64,000 nucleotides of DNA from Streptomyces sp. NBC_00286 (GCF_036173125.1 NZ_CP108054.1:3906001-3970000), one strand, 5' to 3'. Numbered from the stretch's first letter, positions 24,810 through 37,294 are shown. Program-made: numbers and translations. Notes: generated by a model not told the origin, from the sequence alone.

Positions 24810-26258
24810 GTGAGCGCCAACCGCCCGGCAGCCGTCGTCGTACTCGCAGCGGGTGAGGGCACCCGTATGAAGTCGGCCACACCGAAGGTTCTGCACGACA
24901 TCTGTGGCCGTTCCCTCGTCGGTCATGTACTCACCGCCGCGCGCGAGTTGGAGCCCGAGCAGCTGGTCGTCGTCGTGGGGCACGCCCGCGAGAAGGTCAC
25001 CGCACACCTTGCCGAGGTGGACCCGGGGGTGCGCACTGCCGTTCAGGCCGAGCAGAACGGGACCGGGCATGCGGTGCGGATGGGGTTGGAGGAGTTGGGC
25101 GGCGGCGTCGACGGGACTGTTGTCGTCGTATGCGGGGACACTCCCCTCCTCAGTGGCGAGACGCTGCAGAAGCTCGCGGCCACGCACTCCGCAGACGGGA
25201 ATGCCGTCACCGTGCTGACCGCCGAGGTTCCGGACGCGACCGGGTACGGGCGGATTGTGCGCGACGGGGCCTCCGGAGCCGTGACGGCGATCGTCGAGCA
25301 CAAGGACGCCACTGAGTCGCAGCGTGAGATCCGTGAGATCAATTCGGGGGTGTTCGCCTTCGATGGGCAGCTTTTGGCGGATGCGCTCGGGAAGGTTCGT
25401 ACGGACAACAGTCAGGGTGAGGAGTACCTGACCGATGTGCTCGGCATCCTGCGGGAGGCTGGACATCGGGTCGGGGCGTCTGTGGCCGGTGATCATCGGG
25501 AGATCGCGGGGATCAACAACCGGGTGCAGCTTGCCGAGGCGCGTCGGATTCTCAATGACCGGCTTCTGGAGCGGGCGATGCTCGCCGGGGTGACGGTCGT
25601 CGACCCGGCGACCACCTGGATCGATGCCACCGTCACGTTCGAGCAGGATGCGATCGTGCATCCGGGCACTCAGCTGCACGGTGCCACGCATCTGGGCGAG
25701 GGCGCGGAGGTCGGCCCGAATACGCGTCTCACGGATACGCGGGTCGGCGCGGGGGCTCGTGTCGACAACGCGGTCGCGGACGGGTCGGAGGTCGGTCCGG
25801 AGGCGTCCGTGGGTCCGTACGCGTATTTGCGTCCCGGCACGCGGCTCGGGCCGAAGTCCAAGATCGGTACGTACGTCGAGACCAAGAACTCCTCGATCGG
25901 CGAGGGGACGAAGGTTCCGCATCTCTCGTACGTCGGGGACGCGACGATCGGTGAGTACACGAATATCGGTGCCGCGAGTGTCTTCGTGAATTACGACGGT
26001 GAGGCGAAGCACCACACGACCGTGGGTTCACATTGCAAGACGGGTTCGGACAACATGTTTGTGGCGCCTGTCACGGTTGGGGATGGCGCGTACACCGCGG
26101 CGGGTTCGGTGATCACGAAGGATGTGCCGCCGGGTTCGCTGGCCGTGGCCCGGGGCCAGCAGCGGAATATCGAGGGTTGGGTGGCTCGGAAGCGTCCGGG
26201 GAGCGCGTCCGCGAAGGCGGCTGAGGCGGCTTCCCGCGAGGCCGAAAGCGAAAGCTGA
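24810..26258 (+). CDS. glmU: Bifunctional GlcN-1-P acetyltransferase / GlcNAc-1-P uridylyltransferase
   Basis: GlmU makes UDP-N-acetylglucosamine, the cytoplasmic precursor for peptidoglycan and other glycopolymers. At 482 residues it has the usual length. The N-terminal pyrophosphorylase shows [26 protein letters not shown] and GDTPLL; the C-terminal half is a left-handed beta-helix of hexapeptide repeats with [20 protein letters not shown], followed by [20 protein letters not shown] containing the catalytic His region. The GTG at 24810 ([11 protein letters not shown]) with GAAGGG upstream is preferred; an ATG at 24771 is possible. tRNA-Gln precedes it and prs follows by 108 bases. Confidence 0.97.
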   Translation: MSANRPAAVVVLAAGEGTRMKSATPKVLHDICGRSLVGHVLTAARELEPEQLVVVVGHAREKVTAHLAEVDPGVRTAVQAEQNGTGHAVRMGLEELGGGVDGTVVVVCGDTPLLSGETLQKLAATHSADGNAVTVLTAEVPDATGYGRIVRDGASGAVTAIVEHKDATESQREIREINSGVFAFDGQLLADALGKVRTDNSQGEEYLTDVLGILREAGHRVGASVAGDHREIAGINNRVQLAEARRILNDRLLERAMLAGVTVVDPATTWIDATVTFEQDAIVHPGTQLHGATHLGEGAEVGPNTRLTDTRVGAGARVDNAVADGSEVGPEASVGPYAYLRPGTRLGPKSKIGTYVETKNSSIGEGTKVPHLSYVGDATIGEYTNIGAASVFVNYDGEAKHHTTVGSHCKTGSDNMFVAPVTVGDGAYTAAGSVITKDVPPGSLAVARGQQRNIEGWVARKRPGSASAKAAEAASREAESES

Positions 26259-26366
26259 CCAGAAATCGGCGCGTCTGCGACGGCGTACCGTGATAGGTGC
26301 ACATCCGCACACCCGGCTGGGATCACCGTTGGCGACCGGCTGAGATACCTCTGAGGAGACAGTGCT

Positions 26367-27341
26367 GTGACCGGGATCAAGACGACCGGCGAGAAGAAGT
26401 TGATGTTCTTCTCCGGCCGCGCACACCCCGAGCTTGCCGAGGAGGTCGCCGAGCAGCTGGGTGTCGGGGTTGTCCCGACGAGGGCCTATGACTTCGCGAA
26501 CGGTGAGATCTATGTCCGTTACGAGGAGTCGGCGCGGGGTGCGGACTGCTTTGTGATCCAGAGCCACACGGCTCCGATCAACCAGTGGATCATGGAGCAA
26601 TTGATCATGATCGACGCTCTGAAGCGGGCGTCCGCTCGGAGCATCACGGTGATTGTGCCGTTCTACGGTTACGCCCGTCAGGACAAGAAGCACCGGGGAC
26701 GTGAACCGATTTCGGCGCGTCTGGTCGCGGATCTGATGAAGTCGGCGGGCGCGGACCGCATCCTGACGGTGGATCTGCACACGGACCAGATCCAGGGCTT
26801 CTTCGACGGCCCGGTGGACCATCTCTTCGCGCTGCCGCTGCTCGCGGACTATGTGGGCAAGAAGGTGGACCGCACGAAACTGACGGTGGTCTCGCCGGAC
26901 GCCGGCCGGGTGCGAGTGGCGGACCGGTGGTGTGACCGGCTGGGCGCTCCGCTGGCCATCGTGCACAAGCGGCGCGACAAGGACGTGGCGAATCAGGTCA
27001 CCGTGCACGAGGTGGTCGGTGATGTCGCGGGCCGGGTGTGTGTGCTCGTCGACGACATGATCGACACGGGTGGCACGATCTGCGCGGCGGCGGACGCGTT
27101 GTTCGCGCACGGTGCGGAGGATGTGATCGTGACGGCGACGCACGGTGTGCTGTCGGGTCCGGCCGGGGACCGGCTGAAGAACTCGAAGGTCAGCGAGTTC
27201 ATCTTCACGAACACGCTGCCCACGCCGGGCGAGCTGGCGCTCGACAAGATCACGGTGCTGTCGATCGCTCCGACCATCGCGAGTGCGGTGCGTGAGGTGT
27301 TCGAGGACGGCTCGGTGACGAGCCTGTTCGACGACCAGTAG
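26367..27341 (+). CDS. prs: Ribose-phosphate pyrophosphokinase
   Basis: This 324-residue enzyme makes PRPP from ribose 5-phosphate and ATP for nucleotide, His and Trp synthesis. Visible motifs are the opening LMFFSGRAHPELAEEVAEQL, FYGYARQDKKHRGREPISAR, the divalent cation loop TVDLHTDQIQGFFDGPVDHL and the PRPP loop VLVDDMIDTGGT. The GTG start follows GAGGAGACAG. The glmU-prs order is widely conserved in actinobacteria. Cytoplasmic. Confidence 0.97.
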   Translation: MTGIKTTGEKKLMFFSGRAHPELAEEVAEQLGVGVVPTRAYDFANGEIYVRYEESARGADCFVIQSHTAPINQWIMEQLIMIDALKRASARSITVIVPFYGYARQDKKHRGREPISARLVADLMKSAGADRILTVDLHTDQIQGFFDGPVDHLFALPLLADYVGKKVDRTKLTVVSPDAGRVRVADRWCDRLGAPLAIVHKRRDKDVANQVTVHEVVGDVAGRVCVLVDDMIDTGGTICAAADALFAHGAEDVIVTATHGVLSGPAGDRLKNSKVSEFIFTNTLPTPGELALDKITVLSIAPTIASAVREVFEDGSVTSLFDDQ

Positions 27342-27563
27342 GCCGGTCAGTAGTTGGCCCGTCAGCAGGCCGGATGCTGGTCTGAAGATCGATTTCTGGT
27401 ACGGCCTTCCCGCCGCGTAAGCTGTCACAGTTGCTCGGCGAGGGAGGCCGTACGGCGTTGTGAAGGCGCTGGTACGGCGGTCCGTAATCGACGCGCTCTT
27501 CGTAGCAGGCCGTTGGGTATGGCCGGGTGACCACGTTCCCCCTATCTACGAGGAGTGATGAGC

Positions 27564-28157
27564 ATGGCCGAGGTGAAGCTCGCCGCCGAGACGCGTACCG
27601 AGTTCGGCAAGGGTGCGGCGCGTCGTATCCGCCGTGAGAGCAAGGTTCCCGGTGTCCTGTACGGCCACGGTGGCGATCCGATTCATCTGACGCTGCCGGG
27701 TCACGATCTGCTGCTGGCGCTGCGTACGCCGAACGTTCTTCTCGCCCTCGAGCTCGACGGCAAGAAGCGGCTGGCGATTCCGAAGGCCGTTCAGCGTGAC
27801 GCGATCAAGGGCTTCCTGGAGCACGTGGACCTGCTGCTCGTCCGCAGTGGCGAGAAGGTCAACGTCGAGATCTACGTGCACACCGAGGGCGACCTGGCTC
27901 CGGGTGCCTTCCTTGTCGAGCATGTGCTGAACGCGCTGCCGGTCGAGGCCGAGGCCACGCACATTCCGGAGTCGGTGACCGTGTCCATCGAGGGCCTGGC
28001 GGCTGGTGACTCGATTCTGGCGAAGGACGTCCCGCTGCCGGAGGGTACGACGCTGGCGATCGACGAGGACGCGGTGGTTCTCCAGGTTCTGGCCGCGCAG
28101 GCGGAGGAGCCGACTGAGGGCGAGGGTGAGGGCGAAGGCGAGACCGCCGAGGCCTGA
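27564..28157 (+). CDS. rplY: 50S ribosomal protein L25/Ctc (TL5 type)
   Basis: A 197-residue 5S-rRNA-binding ribosomal protein of the long CTC/TL5 type: N-terminal L25 beta-barrel (RTEFGKGAARRIRRESKVPG, VLYGHG) and a C-terminal beta domain, ending in an acidic tail with repeated Gly-Glu pairs. Three in-frame starts occur (27555, 27558, 27564); the ATG at 27564 (MAEVKLA) is chosen because GAGGAG at 27549-27554 is then properly spaced. The 222-base leader after prs has no clear terminator and probably contains its own promoter. Followed by a hairpin terminator at 28301. Confidence 0.95.
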   Translation: MAEVKLAAETRTEFGKGAARRIRRESKVPGVLYGHGGDPIHLTLPGHDLLLALRTPNVLLALELDGKKRLAIPKAVQRDAIKGFLEHVDLLLVRSGEKVNVEIYVHTEGDLAPGAFLVEHVLNALPVEAEATHIPESVTVSIEGLAAGDSILAKDVPLPEGTTLAIDEDAVVLQVLAAQAEEPTEGEGEGEGETAEA

Positions 28158-28228
28158 CCGGCCGGGGCGCTCTGACTTGCCGTACCGCTTGTGATGAGGC
28201 GCCCGGTGCTTGGGGCTGTGCCCACCCT

Positions 28229-28270
28229 CCCCCACTCTCGGCTTCGCTCGAGCGGGGGGACCCCCATCGC
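28229..28270. repeat. 42-bp intergenic repeat, copy B
   Basis: Identical to 15999-16040 except for one base (GGCTTCGC instead of GGCTGCGC). Both copies lie directly after a coding region and both are in the same orientation. Confidence 0.8.
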
Positions 28271-28300
28271 CCTGCGGAACGTATGCCCACAGCGGTGTCA

Positions 28301-28329
28301 GCCGCCGCTCCCTTCGGGGGGGCGGCGGC
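28301..28329 (+). terminator. Hairpin terminator after rplY
   Basis: GCCGCCGCTCCC, tetraloop TTCG, then a G-run followed by GCGGCGGC pair with small mismatches. It is only 22 bases upstream of the pth start, so it could also act as an attenuator of read-through into pth. Confidence 0.55.
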
Positions 28330-28350
28330 TGGTTCGCGTATTAAGGAGAT

Positions 28351-28953
28351 ATGCACGTGACTAGTGACGCAGGGGCCCCCTGGTTGGTGGTGGGGCTGGG
28401 TAATCCGGGGTCCGAGTATGCGGGGAACCGGCACAACGTGGGGTTCATGGTGGCTGATCTGCTGGCGGAGCGGATCGGGGGGAAGTTCAAGCGGGCCGGG
28501 AAGGCGCAGGCTCTGGTGGTGGAGGGGCGGATCGGTCCGCCTGGGCCGGGGAGTCGGCGGGTGGTGGTGGCCAAGCCGATGTCGTACATGAATCTGTCGG
28601 GTGGGCCGGTGAACGCGCTGCGGGAGTTCTACAAGGTGCCGGTCGCGAACATCGTCGCCATCCATGACGAACTGGACATCGACTATGGCGTGCTGCGGCT
28701 GAAGCTGGGTGGTGGCGACAACGGTCACAACGGGCTGAAGTCGATGACGAAGGTGATGGGTTCGGACTATCACCGGGTGCGGTTCGGGATCGGGCGGCCT
28801 CCGGGACGTATGCAGGTCGCGGATTACGTGTTGAAGGACTTCTCCGCGGCGGAGCGCAAGGAACTGGACTACTTCGTGGATCGGGCGACCGATGCGGTGG
28901 AGTGTCTGGTGATTGATGGGCTGGAGCGGGCGCAGAGTACGTACAACTCGTGA
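28351..28953 (+). CDS. pth: Peptidyl-tRNA hydrolase
   Basis: This 200-residue enzyme releases tRNA from drop-off peptidyl-tRNA in the cytoplasm. [20 protein letters not shown] contains the substrate-binding Asn and catalytic His, FMNLSG-equivalent [13 protein letters not shown] follows, and [11 protein letters not shown] holds the catalytic Asp; [12 protein letters not shown] is the peptide-binding loop. Start ATG follows TTAAGGAGAT closely. The neighbouring L25 gene is a typical partner. Confidence 0.97.
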   Translation: MHVTSDAGAPWLVVGLGNPGSEYAGNRHNVGFMVADLLAERIGGKFKRAGKAQALVVEGRIGPPGPGSRRVVVAKPMSYMNLSGGPVNALREFYKVPVANIVAIHDELDIDYGVLRLKLGGGDNGHNGLKSMTKVMGSDYHRVRFGIGRPPGRMQVADYVLKDFSAAERKELDYFVDRATDAVECLVIDGLERAQSTYNS

Positions 28954-29018
28954 CTTGTCCCCCGGTGTGATCCAGTCGGAGTTGACCGGGCGCAGGGCGA
29001 TGGCCAAGGATCGCCGCC

Positions 29019-29504
29019 ATGTCTGCCCTCATGCCCCGCCCGAGCGCGGGTTCCGCGCTGCGGTTCGGGCGGATCGCGGCCATGGGGACGGTCGCGGTGC
29101 TGCTGCTGATTGCCGGGGTTTGGGCGTCGTGGGGTACGGCGCAGCATGTGATGCTCACCAAGGGGCGTGAGCGGGGGACGATGACGGTCACTCGGTGTGC
29201 GGACGATCGGTGTACGGGGTCGTACGCGCCGGTGTCGCCGGGGTCCACTGCGCGTGAGCGGGTGACCATCTCGAGCACGGTGGCGGTGAACAAGGGTGAG
29301 ACGTACGCGGTGGTGGTGAAGCCGGGGAGCGACGAGGTGGTCCGCACGGGGCCTGGCGGGCTGCTTTATGCGTGGGTTCCGCTCGGGGGTGCGATGCTTC
29401 TGGCTTCGCTGGTGGTGGCTGGGGGGCTGCGGTCGCCTCGGCTTGCGTGGCTGTTGGGTGGCGCCGGGTTGACGCTGCTGACGGCGGCGTTCGTGGCACT
29501 GTGA
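29019..29504 (+). CDS. Hypothetical membrane protein with extracytoplasmic domain
   Basis: A 161-residue protein with one transmembrane helix at residues 18-40, an extracytoplasmic domain of about 75 residues containing a CADDRC pair (possible disulfide) and VTISSTVAVNKGETYAVVVK, and two more hydrophobic helices at about 115-135 and 140-160. The family is unknown to me; similar small genes follow pth in other Streptomyces as far as I recall. It lies 65 bases after pth and may be co-transcribed. Confidence 0.65.
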   Translation: MSALMPRPSAGSALRFGRIAAMGTVAVLLLIAGVWASWGTAQHVMLTKGRERGTMTVTRCADDRCTGSYAPVSPGSTARERVTISSTVAVNKGETYAVVVKPGSDEVVRTGPGGLLYAWVPLGGAMLLASLVVAGGLRSPRLAWLLGGAGLTLLTAAFVAL

Positions 29505-30052
29505 GGGGGGTTCGCCCCCGCCGCCCTTACCCGTCCCATCCCAAGGGGCTCCGCCCCTGGGCCCCGCTGGGGGCTGCGCCCCTGGACCCCGCTGAGGGCT
29601 GCGCCGCCAGACCCCCTCGGGGCTCCGCCCCTGGACCCGCTCGGGGCTCCGCCCCGGACCCCGTTTCGGGGGCCAGCCCCCGGACCCCCGCTCCTTAAAC
29701 TCCCCCAGCTACCTCCCCCAGCTACCTCTGGGGGTGCCCCCAAGGGGCTGAATTTTCGCGGCCCTGGGCTGAAATCCGCAGTGGAGATTCCCGCCGCCCT
29801 GGTGTATCTCCACGCCGGAGTTCGCGCCGCCCAGCCGGAACTTTGCAGCGCAGGCCCGCACCAATCAGCCCGTCCGGCGTTTGAGGACGAGACCGTTCAG
29901 GCCGATGCGGGGTCTGGGGCGCAGCCCCAGCGGGGTCCAGGGGCGCAGCCCCTGGTGGGGTTCGGGGCAACGCCCCGGGGATGGGACGGGTAGGGGCGGC
30001 GGGGGCGAGAACCTGCCTGCCGCCGCCCCCCGCCGCCCCTCCAAGCCGTCCG
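29505..30052. repeat. Inverted arrays of GGGGCTCCGCCCC-type repeats between convergent genes
   Basis: From 29545 to about 29690 six copies of a 24-25-base unit (GGGGCTCCGCCCCTGGACC plus CCGCT, with variants) stand in tandem. From about 29917 to 29980 the same motif recurs in reverse orientation (GGGGCGCAGCCCC, CAGGGGCGCAGCCCCTGG). In the middle, CAGCCCGTCCGGCGTTTGAG is a string I recall as common in Streptomyces intergenic regions. No gene is credible. The whole can form large hairpins and probably helps end transcription of both flanking genes. Confidence 0.75.
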
Positions 30053-32785
<2,733 letters not shown>

Positions 32786-33030
32786 AGGTGCGGCTCCTTG
32801 CAGTGAATCAGAAGGCGGTCGCGTCAGCGAATCCGTAGAAGGGTGGTGGCGGGAGACGGGTGGGGTCATCTGAGGCTCGGCTGAGGGGAGGCCCCCGGGC
32901 AGCCATCGGCCTGCGGCCGCCGTGGCCGCATAGCAGGAAGGCATCCGGGAACTTAAGAAACAGAGCGGACCGCGCTGTCCGAACGATTCCAAGGATAGGT
33001 CTCGATGCGGACGCGCAGACTCTCGGCCTC

Positions 33031-33091
33031 TTGCCGCCGGGCTGTGCGCTGCCATACTTACGACGCCGTAGGTTACGGAACCGTAGGCATG
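33031..33091 (+). promoter_or_regulatory. Candidate promoter and operator of the desaturase-tetR operon
   Basis: TTGCCG (33031-33036) and CATACT (33053-33058) are 16 bases apart and could be -35/-10 elements. Directly downstream lies an inverted-repeat-like stretch, CCGTAGGTTACGGAACCGTA (about 33066-33085), centred on GGTT-N4-AACC. Its place next to the -10 fits repression by the TetR protein encoded at the end of the operon. The remaining 370-base gap to ppc shows nothing else I can name. Confidence 0.45.
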
Positions 33092-33158
33092 ACAAACGGC
33101 TCTGTATGCCCGTACATCCGGCATCGTCACAATCCACGAACCCCACAGGGGACGCCCC

Positions 33159-34169
33159 ATGACCACAAGCTCCGATGTGATCGACGACGCCCCGAAGGCG
33201 CACAACGACACCCCGATCCCCTCCGCCACGCTGGGCGGCGAGCAGAAGCGGTCGATCGAGCAGATCACGCTTCTCCTCTTCATCGCCGTCCCGTTCCTCG
33301 CGCTGCTCGCGGCCGTACCGCTGGCCTGGGGCTGGGGGGTGAGCTGGCTGGACCTCGGTCTGCTGGTGTTCTTCTACTACCTCGGCTGCCACGGCATCAC
33401 CATCGGTTTCCACCGCTACTTCACGCACGGCTCCTTCAAGGCCAAGCGCCCGCTGCGGATCGCGCTCGCGATCATGGGCTCGATGGCTGTGGAGGGCCCG
33501 CTGGTCCGCTGGGTCGCCGACCACCGCAAGCATCACAAGTTCTCCGACGCCGAGGGCGACCCGCACTCCCCGTGGCGCTTCGGGGAGACCGTCCCCGCCC
33601 TGATGAAGGGCTTGTGGTGGGCTCACATCGGCTGGATGTTCGACGAGGAGCAGACGCCGCAGGACAAGTACGCGCCGGATTTGATCAAGGACGGGGCGAT
33701 CCGTGCGATCTCCCGCCAGTTCGTGTGGTGGACCCTGCTCTCGCTGGCGCTGCCGGCGCTGATCGGTGGTCTGGTGACGATGTCCTGGTGGGGCGCGTTC
33801 ACGGCCTTCTTCTGGGGCTCACTCGTTCGCGTGGCGCTGCTGCATCACGTCACCTGGTCCATCAACTCGATCTGTCACGCGGTGGGCAAGCGCCCCTTCA
33901 AGTCGCGTGACCGCTCGGGCAACGTGTGGTGGCTGGCCGTACTGTCCTGCGGCGAGTCCTGGCACAACCTGCACCACGCCGACCCGACGTCGGCCCGGCA
34001 CGGCGTGGAGCGCGGTCAGGTGGACTCCTCGGCGCGGATCATCCGCTGGTTCGAGCAGTTCGGCTGGGCGTACGACGTGCGCTGGCCGTCACGCTCGCGT
34101 ATCGATTCCCGCCGGGACCCGGAGGCGAAGCGCTCCCGAGGTAAGCAGGAGACCGCCGAGGCGGCATGA
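33159..34169 (+). CDS. Membrane acyl-CoA/acyl-lipid desaturase (delta-9 type)
   Basis: A 336-residue integral-membrane di-iron desaturase that introduces a double bond into fatty acyl chains. The three histidine clusters are present: [15 protein letters not shown] (H78...H85), DHRKHHKF (H122, H125, H126) and HNLHHAD near residue 270. Four hydrophobic segments sit between them. AGGGGAC precedes the ATG. The downstream TetR gene overlaps its stop by four bases, so membrane-fluidity control by a co-transcribed regulator is likely. Confidence 0.94.
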   Translation: MTTSSDVIDDAPKAHNDTPIPSATLGGEQKRSIEQITLLLFIAVPFLALLAAVPLAWGWGVSWLDLGLLVFFYYLGCHGITIGFHRYFTHGSFKAKRPLRIALAIMGSMAVEGPLVRWVADHRKHHKFSDAEGDPHSPWRFGETVPALMKGLWWAHIGWMFDEEQTPQDKYAPDLIKDGAIRAISRQFVWWTLLSLALPALIGGLVTMSWWGAFTAFFWGSLVRVALLHHVTWSINSICHAVGKRPFKSRDRSGNVWWLAVLSCGESWHNLHHADPTSARHGVERGQVDSSARIIRWFEQFGWAYDVRWPSRSRIDSRRDPEAKRSRGKQETAEAA

Positions 34170-34837
34170 TTGACGGCGTGGCCGACTCCAGCACTTCCAG
34201 CAACGAAAAGCCGCGGCGCGCGCGCCGGACCCGGATGACGGGGGCCGAGCGGCGCCAGCAGCTGCTGGAGATCGGCCGCACGCTCTTCGCCGCCAAGGGC
34301 TTCGAGGGCACGTCGGTGGAGGAGATAGCGGCGAAGGCCGGGGTCTCCAAGCCGGTGGTGTACGAGCACTTCGGCGGCAAGGAGGGGCTGTACGCGGTGG
34401 TGGTGGACCGTGAGATGCGGCGCCTGCTGGACATGGTGACCAGCTCGCTCACGGCCGGCCATCCCCGCGAACTGTGCGAGCAGGCGGCGTTCGCGCTGCT
34501 CGACTACATCGAGGAGTACACGGACGGGTTCCGCATCCTCGTCCGTGACTCCCCCATCCCCCAGTCCACGGGTTCCTTCGCCTCGCTGATCTCCGACATC
34601 GCGACGCAGGTCGAGGACATCCTGGGCCGCGAGTTCAAGAGCCGCGGCTTCGACCCGAAGCTCGCGCCGGTGTACGCCCAGGCCCTGGTCGGCATGGTCG
34701 CCCTGACCGGACAGTGGTGGCTGGACGTACGCCGCCCGAAGAAGGCAGAGGTCGCCGCCCACCTGGTGAACCTGGCCTGGCACGGCCTGGACGGGCTGGA
34801 GGCCAAGCCGCGCCTGATCGGCCACCGGAAGAGCTGA
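34166..34837 (+). CDS. TetR-family regulator of the desaturase operon
   Basis: A 223-residue regulator. Residues about 27-75 form the TetR helix-turn-helix (RRQQLLEIGRTLFAAKGFEG, then TSVEEIAAKAGVSKPVVYEH), followed by an all-helical ligand domain. The ATG at 34166 overlaps the desaturase TGA; a GTG at 34178 is an alternative start. By position it probably senses acyl-CoA or fatty acid and controls its own operon, as DesT/FasR-like proteins do; this role is inferred. Confidence 0.9.
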   Translation: MIDGVADSSTSSNEKPRRARRTRMTGAERRQQLLEIGRTLFAAKGFEGTSVEEIAAKAGVSKPVVYEHFGGKEGLYAVVVDREMRRLLDMVTSSLTAGHPRELCEQAAFALLDYIEEYTDGFRILVRDSPIPQSTGSFASLISDIATQVEDILGREFKSRGFDPKLAPVYAQALVGMVALTGQWWLDVRRPKKAEVAAHLVNLAWHGLDGLEAKPRLIGHRKS

Positions 34838-34843
34838 AGGGGA

Positions 34844-34893
34844 GGGCTGAGGAGGCCGGGCGTTCAGTCGGCCCCCTCAGCCCGCCCGGCCTC
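34844..34893. terminator. Bidirectional hairpin terminator
   Basis: GGGCTGAGG (34844-34852) pairs with CCTCAGCCC (34875-34883), with an inner GGCC/GGCC pairing; an alternative stem GAGGCCGGGC/GCCCGGCCTC spans 34852-34893. It lies exactly between two converging stop codons, and the alternative stem reaches into the last codon of the glycosyltransferase gene. Confidence 0.65.
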
Positions 34894-36967
34894 AGTCGTC
34901 CTCGACGTCGCGGGCGCTCAGTGCCAGGTCGTTGGTGGCGGAGAAGTACGGTCTGATCCGGGTGCTGCCACGCTCGGGGTGGTCGAGGACCGTCGCCGGT
35001 ACGACATCCGTCTTCTTGCGCTCCACGATGTCTCCGCTGATCCGGCCGACCGGGATGGTGCCGTCGGCGGTGGACAGCCGCAGATCCCAGAGGTCCTGTT
35101 CCCCGGTGCGCCGGGCCATGACCTCCTCGTACGGGACGGTGAAGCGGAAGCTGTCGGCGCCTGCGGGACGGGCGGCCACGGAGAAGTCGTACGCGCGCTC
35201 CGTCCGGGACACCGCCTGCACCGTGACCCCAGCCCCACTCGCGAGGCCGTGCACCACAACGGTGACGGACACCGAGCGCTCGCCGGCCTCGATCCGCTCG
35301 ACCTCGGCATGGGCGGGCCGCAGCCAGGTGCGCAGGGCGAGGAAGCCGTCGGCGGTGGTGTACGGGATCCACGCGCTCACGCCGTCGGACTCGCGCACAG
35401 CGATGGATCTTCCGAGCAGCGGCGCCTGCTCGACGAGCCGTGCGGTGAGCCGCGTACCGGAGCCGTTGCCGCGCGGGGCGACGTAGCAGTCCCAGCGGCC
35501 CTCGGCGAGGCTGTGCTCGGCTCGGTGCAGGGTGACGCGGGCGCCGGTGTCCGGGGAGTCCGGGTCCGGGAGCACGGGGAGGCGGACCTCCCGCTTGGCC
35601 GGGTCGCGGCGCAGCCGGAGGACGAAGTCCAGTGGCCCGGCGGGCAGTTCGGCCACTTTCAGCAGGACGGTCAGGCCGCCTTCCGCGGTCGCGCGGGCGT
35701 GCGCGGCGGGCGGCGGAGTGCTCCCCGGGAGGGCGGTGGGCGCGGCCGGGCGGGGCCGGACGGTGCGGCTCAGGCGTCGGACCAGGGCCGTGCTTCCACC
35801 GGCCAGGGTGCGGCGGCGCTTGCGGGACAGTTCGTCGAAGAGGGCTTCGTAGCGGCGGGCGATGACGGAAGGGGCGTAGGTCGCGGCCTTCTCCCGGGCC
35901 TCGCCGGACATTTTGCGGCGCAGCGCGGGGTCCGCGACGAGGCGCTTCAGTCCGTCGGCGAAGGCGTCGACGTCACCGGAGAGGGGTACGAGCAGTCCGT
36001 CCTGGCCGTCGGTGATGATCTCGCCGGGCCCGTGCGGGCAGTCGGTGGCGACGACCGGGACGCCGCAGTGCATGGCCTCGACGATCGTCATCCCGAACGA
36101 CTCCATGTCGGAGGAGACGGCGGCGATGGCGCCCTTGGCCCACTCGGTCTCGATGGGCGACACGGGTCCCATGAGGAACGCGCGATCGGACAGCCCGAGC
36201 CGCTCGATCTGCTCGCGCAGGCTCGCCTTCTCCGGGCCGCGTCCGTAGATCCGCAGGGTCCAGCCGGGATGTTCCGCGGCGACTTTGGCGAAGGCCGAGA
36301 TCAGCCGGTCGTATCGCTTGATGGGGATGAGCCGGCCGGCCGCGACGATGACCCGGGAGTCGAGCGAGGACCCTTCGACGGCCGAGGCATGTACGCCGTT
36401 GGGGACGCACACGATGGTCGTGGTGACATCGGGCAGGGCGGCGCGGTACTGGGCGGCGTCGGCCTCGGAGACGGTGACGAAGGCGTCGAGGCCGGCGATG
36501 GCGTTGTTCTGGTTGGTGCGCAGCGGTTCCTCGAACTGGTCGAGGCTGAGGTGCTCCTGGCCGACGCGGAGGTAGCGACGGCGGCCGTCGCGGGCGAGGT
36601 AGCCGTTGAGGTCCGGGCGGGTGGCGATGACGACATCGGCGTCGGTACGGGCGAGGAAGCCGCCGATGCGTTCGTCCTGGAGGGCGGTGTAGGCCAGGTT
36701 CGCGGTGGCGCCGGTGTAGGGGAACATCGTGCCGGGCAGCTTGGCGAGCTGGTGATCGCCCTCGTGGCCGGGGTTGCCCTCGCGCATCTCGATCAGCGAG
36801 GTCACGCGGACGCGCGGATCGAAGGACAGCGCCGGTGCGTCGCGGAAGCAGTGGACGCTGACGACCTCGACGTCGTGCCGTTCAGCGAACGCGGCCGAGA
36901 GATTCGCCGTGGAGCGGATGGTTCCGCCGATCCCATACGCATTGTTGATCAGGAAAGCGATCTTCAC
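34892..36967 (-). CDS. GT4-family glycosyltransferase with long C-terminal beta domain
   Basis: A 691-residue protein. Residues 1-390 are a GT-B glycosyltransferase of family 4: the N-terminal NNAYGIGGTIRSTANLSAAF, VAAGRLIPIKRYDRLISAFA, IYGRGPEKASLREQIERLGL and the donor-binding ESFGMTIVEAMHCGVPVVAT (E-x7-E) motif. Residues about 430-690 are a beta-rich domain with repeated LRTWL/TVVVHG-like strands, resembling the extensions of actinomycete cell-wall glycopolymer transferases. The sugar and acceptor are unknown; a teichoic-acid-type role is possible. GTG start at 36967, GAGAACGCC upstream. The gene stands alone. Confidence 0.85.
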   Translation of the reverse strand: MKIAFLINNAYGIGGTIRSTANLSAAFAERHDVEVVSVHCFRDAPALSFDPRVRVTSLIEMREGNPGHEGDHQLAKLPGTMFPYTGATANLAYTALQDERIGGFLARTDADVVIATRPDLNGYLARDGRRRYLRVGQEHLSLDQFEEPLRTNQNNAIAGLDAFVTVSEADAAQYRAALPDVTTTIVCVPNGVHASAVEGSSLDSRVIVAAGRLIPIKRYDRLISAFAKVAAEHPGWTLRIYGRGPEKASLREQIERLGLSDRAFLMGPVSPIETEWAKGAIAAVSSDMESFGMTIVEAMHCGVPVVATDCPHGPGEIITDGQDGLLVPLSGDVDAFADGLKRLVADPALRRKMSGEAREKAATYAPSVIARRYEALFDELSRKRRRTLAGGSTALVRRLSRTVRPRPAAPTALPGSTPPPAAHARATAEGGLTVLLKVAELPAGPLDFVLRLRRDPAKREVRLPVLPDPDSPDTGARVTLHRAEHSLAEGRWDCYVAPRGNGSGTRLTARLVEQAPLLGRSIAVRESDGVSAWIPYTTADGFLALRTWLRPAHAEVERIEAGERSVSVTVVVHGLASGAGVTVQAVSRTERAYDFSVAARPAGADSFRFTVPYEEVMARRTGEQDLWDLRLSTADGTIPVGRISGDIVERKKTDVVPATVLDHPERGSTRIRPYFSATNDLALSARDVEDD

Positions 36968-37294
36968 GGCGTTCTCGGCTTCACTCGAACAATCCGGAGT
37001 CTGGATACCACCGAAGAATTCCTTTCAGGAAGCGGAGCCGCTCCGCGGAAACAACAACAGGGCAGGCCGAAGCCACCAGAAAAAGGCAGCAAAAAGGATG
37101 GCGAGAATCATCACGCCTGGTCACAGACCCCCCTGCGGCTTCGAACCATAGCAAACGCCACCTGAATTCACAGCGAAGTAACAGGTGACGCATGGCATAC
37201 GTTCGGCGGGTCTAGTAGAAAGCGGAACGGTTCCATCTGATGAGCGGGGAGGGAAGAAAAGGTTGCGCCAGAAACAAGCCAGTTATTTGGCCAG
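36968..37294 (-). promoter_or_regulatory. AT-richer leader of the glycosyltransferase gene
   Basis: This 327-base gap is distinctly less GC-rich than its surroundings, with A-rich stretches such as AGAAAAAGGCAGCAAAAAGG. It includes a hairpin GCGGAG-CCG-CTCCGC (37032-37046) and presumably the glycosyltransferase promoter. I see no small gene. Confidence 0.4.

Noticed and set aside
24614..24810. Integration site for a mobile element at tRNA-Gln
   Set aside because: No duplicated tRNA 3' end, integrase gene or shift in gene content follows; the next genes are core housekeeping genes.
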